A stretch of 64,000 nucleotides of DNA from JAACFF01 sp963701435. GTDB lineage: Bacteria > Chloroflexota > Anaerolineae > Promineifilales > Promineifilaceae. Positions 19,273 through 28,361 of this stretch are shown here, one piece after another; within the stretch, counting starts at the first letter, position 1, and the number at the start of each line of letters is the position of its first letter. The stretch is taken from the NCBI GenBank assembly GCA_963701435.1, contig CAVPAL010000011.1, positions 14,621-78,620 of the forward strand. The letters are read 5' to 3'. The notes under the pieces were generated by a model that was not told where the DNA came from, searched no databases, and worked only from the letters and a program-made list of their open reading frames with translations. The position numbers and the translations under genes were made by a program.

Positions 19273-21992
19273 CTATGTCGAAAGCATGCCAAGTTCCTGG
19301 GCACGGCCGATCGCTTCAACCCGGTTATGGACATCAAGTTTGTCGTAGATGTTTTTGAGATGCCACTTGACAGTATTGACAGAGAGGTATAGTTCTACGG
19401 CCGTTTCCCGGTTGGACAGACCGGCGGCAACGAGCCGCAACACTTTTAGTTCACGTTTGCTCAAAGGTTCAGCCAATAGTATTCCTGATGATTTTGGAGA
19501 GATGGTTATCGGCTGATCCGCTGCGGGGAACTCAGCCAGCAATTTTGCAGTGTAATCTGGGGTGATGCCCCGCACAACGGCCGTTTCCAACAACGGCCGT
19601 ATCCGTAAACCAGCATCCACAAAGGTACGCACGTAACCTTCTGGCTCGGCCATGCTTAATGCTCGTTCCAGGGTGGCAACGGCCGTAGCATCGTTACCTT
19701 GAGCTTGATAAACAACCGCCTGGAGAACCAGAATTTCGATCACCCTGCCCCTGCGCTCTCCTCCCTCTGCGGCCTGAAGCAGCCGCGCCAAAAACGCCTC
19801 GGCTTTTTGCCACTGGGCTTGGGCGATAAAAAGGCGCGCCAGGGCAATGTACTCGACCTCACGCAGATAACTGAGTTCGCCTGCGGCCGTTAATCCCCGA
19901 TCCTGGGCGCAGCGCTGGGCGCTCGCCAGATTACCTCTGGCTACCCAGGCGCGAATCTGTCCGGCGGCTAAGCAAGGATTCTGTCCCAGGAGACATCTGC
20001 TTTCCTTTTGCTTGCCGGTTTGCCTCCTGCAATAAGGCTGTTGCCTCCTCCCCGTCACCGCGTGCGAGATACAGTTGCGCCAGGAAAATGTGGCTGCTGA
20101 TCAGAGATTCGACGTTTCCCCATTGATTAACCAATTTAACGGCCGTTTCCAGATGGGAAACGGCCGTTGCGAGATCATTCCACTCGTAAAAAAGTTGCCC
20201 TTTGCCGTTGTAGGCCCCGGCAGCAACCGGCATAGGGCGTCCATTCTTGCCCGTCGCCACTTGTTGGGCCTCGTCAAAGGTTTCCAAAGCCAGATGTAGA
20301 GCGCCACACTGCATCTGCAGCGTGCCTAGAGCGCACAGTGCAGGCGCAGCCAGATGGATATTTCCGGCTGCCTTTCCGCTTGCACCAGCCTCGGCAAAAG
20401 CCCGGCAAGCGCCTGAGACATCGTCATTAAAGAGACAGGCCCCACCCAGCGTGAATGTCACCACACTGCGGGTAGAAACATCTTCTTCAGGCAGCTTGAC
20501 CAGCGCTTCCTGGGCGTGGTGGGCAGCCTCAGCCACATTCCCCATCATCAGGGAAACGTAAGCACGAATGGCGGCTATGTGGCCGAGTACGTGCCGGGCT
20601 GCTGCTTCTTTATCATCGGCTACGGCCTGTGCAGCATCTCGTAGTGCCGATTCGATGCCTGCCACCTGCCCGGTGAGCAGCAATGACCAGGCAAATGCTA
20701 TGCTGAGCCAGGGACGAGTGCGAACCATTTCTGCGGGCAATGCCTCCAGCCAGCCGATCACAGTAGCCATCTCTCCGCGGTCGAGTGTAGACAGCGCTTG
20801 TTTCTCGATTAAACGGGCGGCCTGGATGAGATCTCGCGCCGCAAATGAATGCTGGATTGCTTCGGCCGTAAAACCGTTTTGCGCATACCAACCGGCAGCC
20901 CGCTGGTGCAATTCAGAGGTCTGCTGTTCTCCTTTTAGGCGTTGACGCAGCAAGTCGGCGAATAGGTGGTGGTAACGATACCAGTGCCGCTCATCGTCCA
21001 GCGGAACGATGAATAGATTGGCTTGTTCCAGTCGGATGAGGATGGCCTGGCTGTCATTGCGTCCGGTGAGCATATCACACAGATCGGCGTTTAAACGGCG
21101 GAGGATTGCCGTCTGGTATAAGAAGCGGCGCGTTTCTTCATCCAGCTGTTGCAGCGCTTCATCGGTCAGATAGTCCATTACAAAACGGTGGCTGCCACTG
21201 AAGGCCGCGATAAAATCGGCAGTGTCATCCCGACTGCGTAATGACAGCGCAGCTAACTGTAAACCAGCAATCCAGCCCTCGGTGCGGCTTTCCAGAACCT
21301 CTACCTGCCCGGCAGTGAGTGATAGGCCCATAACATCGTTGAGGAAGGCGGCGGCTTCGGTTCCCGTAAAGCGTAAATCAGCCTGCCGGATTTCAGTCAA
21401 CTGACCGCGCACTCGTAAGCGAGATAACGGCAGCGGCGGATCAGATCGGCTAATCAGGATCAGGCGCCAATTAGGGGGAAGGTTATCCAAAAGAAAGGTG
21501 AGGGTGTCATGGACAGCGTGGGCGTTGATGTGATGATAGTCGTCCAGGATAAGAATAACCGGATGCGCAGGGTCTTCATCAACAGCTAAACTGGCGATGT
21601 CGTTGAGTAAGGAGGTCAGCACCTCTTCTATAGGAACAGGTTGGGGGGATTGCAGCAGGGCAACGGCCGTTTCCCCAACACTTATAGTAATCTTCTGCAG
21701 GGCAGCAGCGACGTATGCTAAAAATCGGGAGGGATCGTTGTCATTTTCGTCCAACGAGAGCCAGCACAATTGCGGAATGCGGAGTGATTGATTCCGCATT
21801 TCCCCGACTGTGTGCAGCCGCCCATTCCACAATCAGTGTGGTTTTGCCGAAACCGGCCGGAGCGGAGACAAGGGTCAGTTTGCAGCCTTGTTGTAATCCC
21901 TGGTTGAGCTTTTCGATGAGATGGGGGCGCGGGACGAGCAACGGCCGTAACCGAGGCACATACAGTTTCGTTCGCAGCAAATCTCCAGACAT
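19273..21992 (-). CDS. MalT-type STAND ATPase / LuxR transcriptional activator (two frameshifts)
   Basis: Large regulator of about 900 residues when spliced. The N-terminus (MSGDLLRTKLYVPRLRP) leads to Walker A SAPAGFGKTT and Walker B ILILDDYHHI, then STAND motifs (ISRSDPPLPLSRLRVRG, YRYHHLFADLLRQRL). A TPR-like sensor region and a C-terminal LuxR HTH (LSKRELKVLRLVAAG, VNTVKWHLKNIY) follow. The frame breaks near 21785, after the P-loop, and near 19990, before the last TPRs, giving pieces 21741-21992, 19931-21832 and 19273-20058. Such proteins bind an inducer and ATP, oligomerise and activate promoters. It sits directly upstream of the small-protein/NapH operon, its plausible target. Confidence 0.82.
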
Positions 21993-22084
21993 AGAAACAT
22001 TATAAAGGAAAAGGTAATGGTTAGGCTAGAGTGTGAAGCTAGTGGATGCGCGGAAAATTTATTGACGGCGAGGAGAAACACGCT

Positions 22085-22120
22085 ATGTTCCCGGAAAAAC
22101 GTGGCTTCCGGGAACATTTT
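22085..22120. repeat. TTCCCGGAA hairpin repeat
   Basis: A perfect 12-bp stem, ATGTTCCCGGAA / TTCCGGGAACAT, with a 9-nt loop is followed by T5 on the plus strand. Core and spacing resemble the inner arms of the repeat at 16-138. It could act as a bidirectional terminator between the convergent-looking ends of adjacent minus-strand genes, or be a dispersed palindromic repeat. Confidence 0.5.
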
Positions 22121-22136
22121 TCTCACTTATTTTCCA

Positions 22137-23663
22137 TTACGAAGTGACTACGGCCGTTTGCTGCACTTCCTTCTTCTGACGACGGTCGTTTATCAGTGCA
22201 TACACCACTATGATAACCAGACCCACCGTCGAGATGATGCCAACCACATCACCGATGACCGGGTAGAGAGTCGTGGGGCTGCTGGTGGGCACCTCGGTCA
22301 GGAGATAATTGCCGGTGTCAGCCAACCCTTCACCGCTGGCCAGGGTACGGCCGTAACCATCTGCCACAATCGACAAGCCCTTCATCCGTCTGGCGAATCA
22401 CTGCCGCCCCGTTCTCGATGGCCCGGAAAACGGCCATCTCGGCGTGCATCGGGTTGATGCCGTCCCATTCTTTGGATGGAGAGAGCAAGATGTCGACGTT
22501 CTGCTCGCCGACCTGGCGCACGATGTTGGGGAAGTTGGTGTCCCAGCAGATAATGCCGGCGAGACGGCCGTATTCTGTCTCCACGTATTGGATTTCGCCA
22601 CTCCCTTTTAAGGTTCCTTCCAGGATATTGCCGCCATATTTGACGTGTTCGATGACGATGTTCACCGTCAGGCCCGGCCACAAACAACACATTTTCGGCT
22701 GGGCGCTCGCTGTCGGGGAAAATGGTGAATGTGGGCATGGCCAGGTATACTCCGGCTTCTTCCGCCAGAGCCTGTCCTTGGGTGATCACTGCCTGTACAT
22801 CTTCTTCAACACCGGTGATGGCGAGTTCAGGCCAGAGAATGATTTTCGCGCCATCGGCGATTGCCGTTTCCGTCATCGCCAGATATTGGGCATGAACGGC
22901 TTGCGTTTCTTGTCGATAAGCAGCAATGCCTTCTTCCTCAAGTAGTTTGTTCAATTCGCCCATGTGGGTTTCGGTCAGTGTGAAGGAAGCGACCGGAACT
23001 GTGTCCAGAGAGCCAATCTCCGGGGCGGTCGACAGCCGGACGGCGCCGTAGCCAACCACGACCAGCAGGATACTAGCGAAGGCGATGACGCCGGCACGAA
23101 CGCGCTGCCAGTCAAAGTTGTTGTCCCAGGCCCAGTTGACGACAGCCGGGAACCAGGAGACGAGGAAAGGTGAGGCCCAACATGCCGGTAACGGCCGTCA
23201 TCTGCGTCAACACCGGAAGGCCATACTGGGAATAGCCCGCTGCGCCAAAGTTACCAAGGGGATTGGAACTGCTGGAGAGGAATTCCAACGCGGTCCCGCT
23301 CAAGGGATAAATGAAGGTGGCGATGAAAGGAAGACGGCCGTTGCGTCGCAGTTTCGGTGCCAAGCCAGGAATCCAGGAAGAAGGGGATCACGCCGAACAA
23401 GCGTATTCACGGCCATAAAAATGAAGTGGGCAAGGCCAAAAAACGGGTGTCGCACCATACCAGGGGATGGCCAGAGTCAGCCAGAGCACCAGGTAGAAGA
23501 AAAGATATTTGCGTCTTTTGGGATAAGTGTGCAAGTAGCGCAGACCAAATATAGGCGCCACCCAGCCTGCTAAGGCCACCGTCCAGCGGCCAGAGGCAAA
23601 AGATTTAAGTAGGCCAAAGATAACCAACCACAATGTTGTCTGAGAGAATATTTTCTTATTCAT
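22137..23663 (-). pseudogene. Apolipoprotein N-acyltransferase-like membrane nitrilase, several frameshifts
   Basis: Pieces in different frames line up as one gene: 23388-23663 (membrane helices), 23112-23363 (helices), 22382-23059, 22330-22692 and 22137-22385 (last transmembrane helix). The soluble part is a carbon-nitrogen hydrolase domain with the catalytic Glu in ILWPELAITG, Lys in EHVKYGGNILEG and Cys in GIICWDTNFP. The membrane-nitrilase-membrane order matches Lnt, which acylates lipoproteins, or its Lnt-like relatives; it lacks clear evidence of which. At least four frameshifts are needed. It overlaps the upstream small DQAALHG gene by 8 bp. Confidence 0.7.
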
Positions 23664-23871
23664 GATGAACTCCTTCCTTGAGATTGACCGAAATTAACTT
23701 CATGTCCAAATCCCTTAATTTTGTCAATATACCGTACAATGTCGCCTGATCGGCTATCGAGCCGCTAAGCTGCGACTGTTCCTGCTCGATGTGGGTAATC
23801 TGAAGACCACCCAACCATTCGGACCAATGAGAATCGATTTGTCCTTTTATTAAGATTTCTACGTCTTGCAT
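23656..23871 (-). CDS. Small conserved protein, DQAALHG family, copy 2
   Basis: 71 residues. It aligns with the copy at 18837 over its whole length: an N-terminal strand with GQIDSHWSEWLGGL, a middle segment LSGSIADQATLYGIL, and the end TKLRDLDMKLISVN. Its 3' end overlaps the Lnt-like gene by 8 bp, again pairing the small protein with a membrane protein. A GGGTGG palindrome lies about 63 bp before the start. Confidence 0.75.
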   Translation of the reverse strand: MQDVEILIKGQIDSHWSEWLGGLQITHIEQEQSQLSGSIADQATLYGILTKLRDLDMKLISVNLKEGVHHE

Positions 23872-23933
23872 AGCTTGTGCCTCTTACAATAGGGTTATAT
23901 GTACCATAATAAGGGCATCACGCTTCCTTGTAT

Positions 23934-23950
23934 CCACCCAAAGTGGGTGG
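23934..23950. promoter_or_regulatory. CCACCCA/TGGGTGG palindrome, candidate operator
   Basis: Perfect 7-bp arms with a 3-nt spacer, followed by a second TGGGTGG (23954-23960). It lies between a MalT-type regulator gene and the small-protein/Lnt-like operon, the same arrangement as at 19118. Confidence 0.45.
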
Positions 23951-24037
23951 TTGGTGGGTGGTTTCAGCGGCTTGCGGCATGAAATACCCATCGCGGAGGG
24001 ATATTCCAAAGGGAGGAGGGGACGTTATTGGTTTGAT

Positions 24038-26578
24038 CTACTCGTTAGGGTCAATCAAGTGAAGCACACGGGCGCGAGCCACGGCTTCGCGGCGATTATG
24101 AACACTCAGCTTGCCATAGATACTCTTCAAATGACTCTTGACCGTGTTGACTGAAACGAACATCGTCTGCGCGATCTCTTGGTAGGTAAGGCCATCAGAC
24201 AGCAGTTGCAGCACCTCGATCTCCCGTTCGCTGATTGTCTCGATCAGTGAAGAGGCGACCAGGTTAGGAGAAGGGGAAATAGGTGACGAGGGCGATGTCC
24301 CTTCAAATTCGGCAAGCAAGCTCCTACAGTAATCAGGAAGTATTTGGTTGCTGGCAGCCGTGTGCAGTAAGGGTATCAGGCTCATGCCCTTATCAATAAA
24401 TACGCGTATAAAACCTTGCGGTTGGGCCATTGTCAATGCCTCGGCGAGGAAGTTGAGGGCGTCATTTGAATCAGTTGCAGCCAAAGTTTGCAATAAGCGG
24501 ATTTCAATTTGCCCGTAACGCCAGCCTGACTGCTTAGCCTTATCGTATTCAGCCGCCAGGTGTGCGCTGGCAGCCGATTTTTCGCCTTGTGCCAGGTAGA
24601 GGCGAGCCGGGGCCAGAAAGAGCGGCGCATAGAAAAGTGAAGCGGATGCTTTTGTTTGCATTAGTTCTGTCCGGCGCCGGGCTGTATCCAGGTCATTTTG
24701 AGCCAGGGCCAGATATACAGCGGTTGCAGTGTTACGAGCGCGCGTGAGCGGCGGCGCATTATCACCGGCGATCTTCTCCGCCAGAGCCAGCGCGGCCGCA
24801 GCGGCTGCGTGATCGCCCATGGCCTGCTTGAGTAATGCCAGCCGCCGGTAGGCGCTGCTTTCTAGTTCGCTGTTGCCGCTGTGCTGCGCCAGTGTGATCG
24901 CTTTTTGCACGTGGGCGCCCGCCTCTTCCAGCTGATTCCATTCATAAAGCAACGCGCCCTGTACCAGATGGGGAAGGGCATTGGCCGGGTAGTCTCCACC
25001 CCACGCCAGCGCCGCATTGAGCAGATCAGCCGCTTTATGGAGCCGGCCCCGGGCCGCCTGCACCATGCTTAGGAACCCGATCGCCAGCAGCTTGATGTGA
25101 TGATTTTGGGCCTCTTGAGCCATCGCTTGCGCTTCTGATAAAGCCTCTTCCGCTTCAACAATCTGCCCAATTTGGAAATGCGCCATACCCAGATTGAGAG
25201 CAAGCGCGCTGCGAGCGTCATAAGCAGTCGCTGGAATCAGGGTTAGGGCACGGCGAGAGAGGGTGATGGTTTGGGGCAAGTCTTGCCGGATACGCGCCAC
25301 GTGTATCTGCGCTGACAGCACATTGCTATACTCAGCTGGGATTTCACGAAAAGCTTCTTCGGCAAAATGAAGGAAGTGGTCTGCTTCATCCGGTTGGCCG
25401 TTGAGCGCCAGCGCCCAGGAATATTCGAGACACAAACCAGGATCTGCCTGAATCACGGAATCAGGCAATGCCTGCATCCACTGCAGGAAAGTTGCGTTTT
25501 CACCACGCTTCTGTAACCGTTCACTCTGCAACTGAATGTGGGCAGCGGCCTGATCCCATGCAGCGGCAGCGAGATAGTGATTAACGGCTCTGCGGGGGAA
25601 TCCGTGCTCCTCATGCCAGACGGCGGCCCGGAGGTGTAAAACGGCCGTATCTCCCTTTTCCTGCCGCAGGCGCTGGCGCAGTAACTCGGCAAAAAGGTGA
25701 TGGTAACGGAACCATTTCCGAGAATCATCCAAAGGAATGATGAAAAGATTGGCCTGTTCCAGCCGCTCCAGAATCGTCTGAGAGTTGGGTACCGTCGTTT
25801 CCCCCCTGTCTATTACTGCATCACAAAGTGGGGCGGTCAGTTGTTCTAGAACGGCCGTTTGCAGCAGAAAATCCTGTACTTCAGGAGGTTGCTGCCGGAA
25901 TACTTCTTCAATCAGGTAATCCAGAATAAAGCGGTTGCTGCCGGCAAAAGAGCGCACAAAACGATCCGCATCATCCCTATCACGCATTGAAAGAGCCGCC
26001 AATTGTAAGCCTGAAATCCAACCTTCCGTTTTACGTTCAAGGGTGGCGATTTGTTCCGGGGTCAAATTTAGATCCATAAGCTCATTGAGCAGCGTTGTCG
26101 CCTCCGCCAAGGTAAATCGCAAATCGACCTCACGAATTTCTGCCAGTTCTCCGCGTGCACGCCAACGTGGCAAAGGTACTGGTGGATCTTCGCGCGTTGT
26201 GATCACCAGGTTAAGCTGGGGCGGCTGGTTTTCCAGCAAAAAAGCCAGCGCATTGTGAATGGTCTCACTCTTGATTAGATGATAATCATCGAGAACCAAA
26301 ATGATGTCACCGGAAAGCGTTCCGATCTCGTTGATCAGGGATGTAACGGCCGATTTTAGAAGTGGTGGCTGAGGGGTTTGAATCGCCTCCACTATTTTTT
26401 GTCCAAAATCCTTGTTAATCCTCTGTAAACTGGCAACAACATAAATCAGAAACCGTGCGGGATCACTGTCGTCTTCATCCAAGGAAAGCCAGGCAACCGG
26501 CTGCTTACAACCAGCTACCCACTCGCTAACCAACGTTGTTTTGCCAAAACCTTTTGTTTGTAGCAAGTCGCCAGACAT
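24038..26578 (-). CDS. MalT-type STAND/LuxR regulator with deleted P-loop start
   Basis: A long intact frame for a regulator of about 846 residues. The start at 26578 (MSGDLLQTK) is chosen because all paralogues here begin that way; an open frame continues 33 codons upstream. Immediately after MSGDLLQTK the sequence jumps to GFGKTTLVSEWVAG, so about 35 residues present in the paralogues, including the first half of Walker A (SAPAG), are missing in frame. Walker B is IILVLDDYHLI, the STAND arm is YHHLFAELLRQRL, TPR-like repeats follow, and the LuxR HTH is ISEREIEVLQLL...VNTVKSHLKSIYGKL. ATP binding may be impaired. It lies directly upstream of the small-protein/Lnt-like operon. Confidence 0.85.
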   Translation of the reverse strand: MSGDLLQTKGFGKTTLVSEWVAGCKQPVAWLSLDEDDSDPARFLIYVVASLQRINKDFGQKIVEAIQTPQPPLLKSAVTSLINEIGTLSGDIILVLDDYHLIKSETIHNALAFLLENQPPQLNLVITTREDPPVPLPRWRARGELAEIREVDLRFTLAEATTLLNELMDLNLTPEQIATLERKTEGWISGLQLAALSMRDRDDADRFVRSFAGSNRFILDYLIEEVFRQQPPEVQDFLLQTAVLEQLTAPLCDAVIDRGETTVPNSQTILERLEQANLFIIPLDDSRKWFRYHHLFAELLRQRLRQEKGDTAVLHLRAAVWHEEHGFPRRAVNHYLAAAAWDQAAAHIQLQSERLQKRGENATFLQWMQALPDSVIQADPGLCLEYSWALALNGQPDEADHFLHFAEEAFREIPAEYSNVLSAQIHVARIRQDLPQTITLSRRALTLIPATAYDARSALALNLGMAHFQIGQIVEAEEALSEAQAMAQEAQNHHIKLLAIGFLSMVQAARGRLHKAADLLNAALAWGGDYPANALPHLVQGALLYEWNQLEEAGAHVQKAITLAQHSGNSELESSAYRRLALLKQAMGDHAAAAAALALAEKIAGDNAPPLTRARNTATAVYLALAQNDLDTARRRTELMQTKASASLFYAPLFLAPARLYLAQGEKSAASAHLAAEYDKAKQSGWRYGQIEIRLLQTLAATDSNDALNFLAEALTMAQPQGFIRVFIDKGMSLIPLLHTAASNQILPDYCRSLLAEFEGTSPSSPISPSPNLVASSLIETISEREIEVLQLLSDGLTYQEIAQTMFVSVNTVKSHLKSIYGKLSVHNRREAVARARVLHLIDPNE

Positions 26579-26773
26579 GAGGCCATTCATGTTTTCATTA
26601 TAATCAATAAGATCGTGATGGCAAAAATGGCCGTTACCAACATCAGCGTAAAAGCAGGTTTCGTCCCCACAATCCAATCATTTTTCAAGCAGCGCCTACG
26701 ACAAATGTTGGGATTGTGTGCAAGGGAGTGACGGCCGTTATCTCGTTTTATCGCGCTGTGCTATAATGGTGCC

Positions 26774-27106
26774 ATGATCGACCCTTTAGATTTAATCAGC
26801 ATTTTGACGCACTTACGCAACCAAATACAGGTTGAGAATGTGCGCATCACCATTCACGCGCAACAAGAAATGCTAGAGGAACAGATCAGCTTAGATGATG
26901 TATATGCAGCCATACAAGTGGGACAAATAATCGAAAATTACCCAGAACATCGTCGAGGCGCTTGCTGCTTGATTTATGGGGATATAAACGGTGGACAAGC
27001 CATTCATGTGGTATGCACAACAATTAATACGACGCTAATTGTGATTACGGCTTACCGCCCCAAGCCGCCAAAATGGATTACGCCAACTCAAAGGAAAGTA
27101 TCATGA
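26774..27106 (+). CDS. DUF4258 protein, probable toxin of a toxin-antitoxin pair
   Basis: A 110-residue protein with the DUF4258 pattern: ITIHAQQEMLEEQISLDDVYAAI (His-rich helix), then GACCLIYGDI and a strand IHVVCTTINTTLIVITAYRP, related to the RelE/BrnT fold. It is directly followed, with a 4-bp ATGA overlap, by a YgiT-type zinc-finger antitoxin. This pairing is widespread in Chloroflexota and cyanobacteria. Toxicity is inferred from context. Confidence 0.75.
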   Translation: MIDPLDLISILTHLRNQIQVENVRITIHAQQEMLEEQISLDDVYAAIQVGQIIENYPEHRRGACCLIYGDINGGQAIHVVCTTINTTLIVITAYRPKPPKWITPTQRKVS

Positions 27107-27330
27107 TGAAATGTAACATGCTAGGATGTCCTGGTGAGTATGAATTACGCTTAATTGTGCATACCGTGAAATATCAAGGCGAAATCATCGTGATCAACGA
27201 TGTGCCCGCTGAAGTTTGTTCAGTATGCGGCGATGTTTTATTTACACCAGAAACGGTACGACAAATTGAACACTTATTACAAACAAAAATGCGTCCAGAA
27301 AAAGTTGTGCCACTTTATGAATTTATGTGA
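27103..27330 (+). CDS. YgiT/MqsA-type zinc-finger antitoxin
   Basis: 75 residues with start at ATG 27103 overlapping the DUF4258 stop. Two Cys pairs form a zinc finger (CNMLGC and CSVCGD), as in the N-terminal domain of MqsA/YgiT antitoxins, and a C-terminal helix (TPETVRQIEHLLQ) follows. The second, DNA-binding HTH domain of MqsA is absent, as in most short YgiT antitoxins. Confidence 0.8.
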   Translation: MMKCNMLGCPGEYELRLIVHTVKYQGEIIVINDVPAEVCSVCGDVLFTPETVRQIEHLLQTKMRPEKVVPLYEFM

Positions 27331-27439
27331 TGCGGCGAAAGATTTTTAGATAATTATGGCTCGATTAAAAACGGCCGTTTCCCTCTTCGCCCAATACGCT
27401 CCCCAAGGGTGAAAGCGCGGGATATGTGCTGCATACGCC

Positions 27440-27541
27440 GTTATGTACAATCACCAACTCACCCACATTATTTCCACCGACCAGCATTTTGACCAAATTG
27501 CAGAGATTACCCGGCTGGACCCGCAAGATTTGTTTTTATAA
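27440..27541 (+). pseudogene. PIN-domain (VapC-like) C-terminal remnant
   Basis: About 32 codons (MYNHQLTHIISTDQHFDQI then AEITRLDPQDLFL, stop 27539-27541) match the end of PIN-domain ribonucleases, including the last acidic residue in STDQHFD. Nothing upstream encodes the rest; the preceding 100 bp hold only an 18-codon ORF at 27356 containing ACGGCCGT. It is a toxin gene scrap beside a living toxin-antitoxin pair. Confidence 0.6.
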
Positions 27542-27557
27542 AGGCATATTTAGATTG

Positions 27558-28358
27558 CTATTGGATTGGTACAGTTTGGGCAGTTTGAATTTCAACTATA
27601 AGATGTTCATACAATTGGCTTACAAAATCCTCCAGACCATCAAAGCAGGTCTTCACAAATGCTTTTAGCTCTTCATCTTGCTGCTGATTACCAAAAATTG
27701 CTCTATTGAGTAGGAATGATTCAATCGTTGGATTGTACACCGTCTGACTATGACTTTCGTGGAAAATGTCTGTGATCGGTCGATGAGTCATTTGATTTCT
27801 TAGTTTATTGAGAGGATCAATCCAATTTACTTGATTTGGTGGAGTCACATTTTGATACGTTGTTTTGTATCGACAGAGAAAATCATATGTTGAAGGGTAC
27901 CCTTGGATAAGACTTATTGAGTTCCAGTAATTTATCATTGTGATATTTGTCGGTTGACCAAATATGTATCGAATCAAATATCCACAGACATCGAAAAGCG
28001 AGAAAGAAGCCGCCGAAAAATTCTCTACAAATAAGGTTAAGAACAGACGATATTCATTTTGATTATGCATTTCAAAGGAGCATCTATCTTGATATTGTGC
28101 TTTACTAATATGGATAACATTAGGAAATAGCGGTGTTTTCAACTCAGCGTAATCATCCTCGGACAAAGTTTGAATCAAGCCCGCACTATAGCGTACGATA
28201 TTTAGCTTGTGACGTATTGTTTCAATTGTCGCTCTGATATTTCGTCTAAGATCCCGATCATGTCGCTCATGAGTATATTGTTTCACCTCATCCCAAAAAT
28301 CCTGAGCAGATTCCACGTAAATTATTGGATGAGGTGTATCAAGCCCGTAGCGTATCAT
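27558..28358 (-). CDS. HEPN-like protein, last gene of the candidate defence operon
   Basis: A 266-residue protein with no family I recognise. It is predicted largely helical and soluble. A motif RNQMTH (Rx4H) near residue 195, at the end of a long helix and preceded by polar residues (LNKLRNQMTH), resembles the catalytic signature of HEPN ribonucleases. It follows the FtsK-motor gene by 3 bp and has the same A/T-richer composition, so it is probably the distal gene of that operon. Nuclease activity is a guess from the motif and context. Confidence 0.5.
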   Translation of the reverse strand: MIRYGLDTPHPIIYVESAQDFWDEVKQYTHERHDRDLRRNIRATIETIRHKLNIVRYSAGLIQTLSEDDYAELKTPLFPNVIHISKAQYQDRCSFEMHNQNEYRLFLTLFVENFSAASFSLFDVCGYLIRYIFGQPTNITMINYWNSISLIQGYPSTYDFLCRYKTTYQNVTPPNQVNWIDPLNKLRNQMTHRPITDIFHESHSQTVYNPTIESFLLNRAIFGNQQQDEELKAFVKTCFDGLEDFVSQLYEHLIVEIQTAQTVPIQ

Positions 28359-28361
28359 CCT

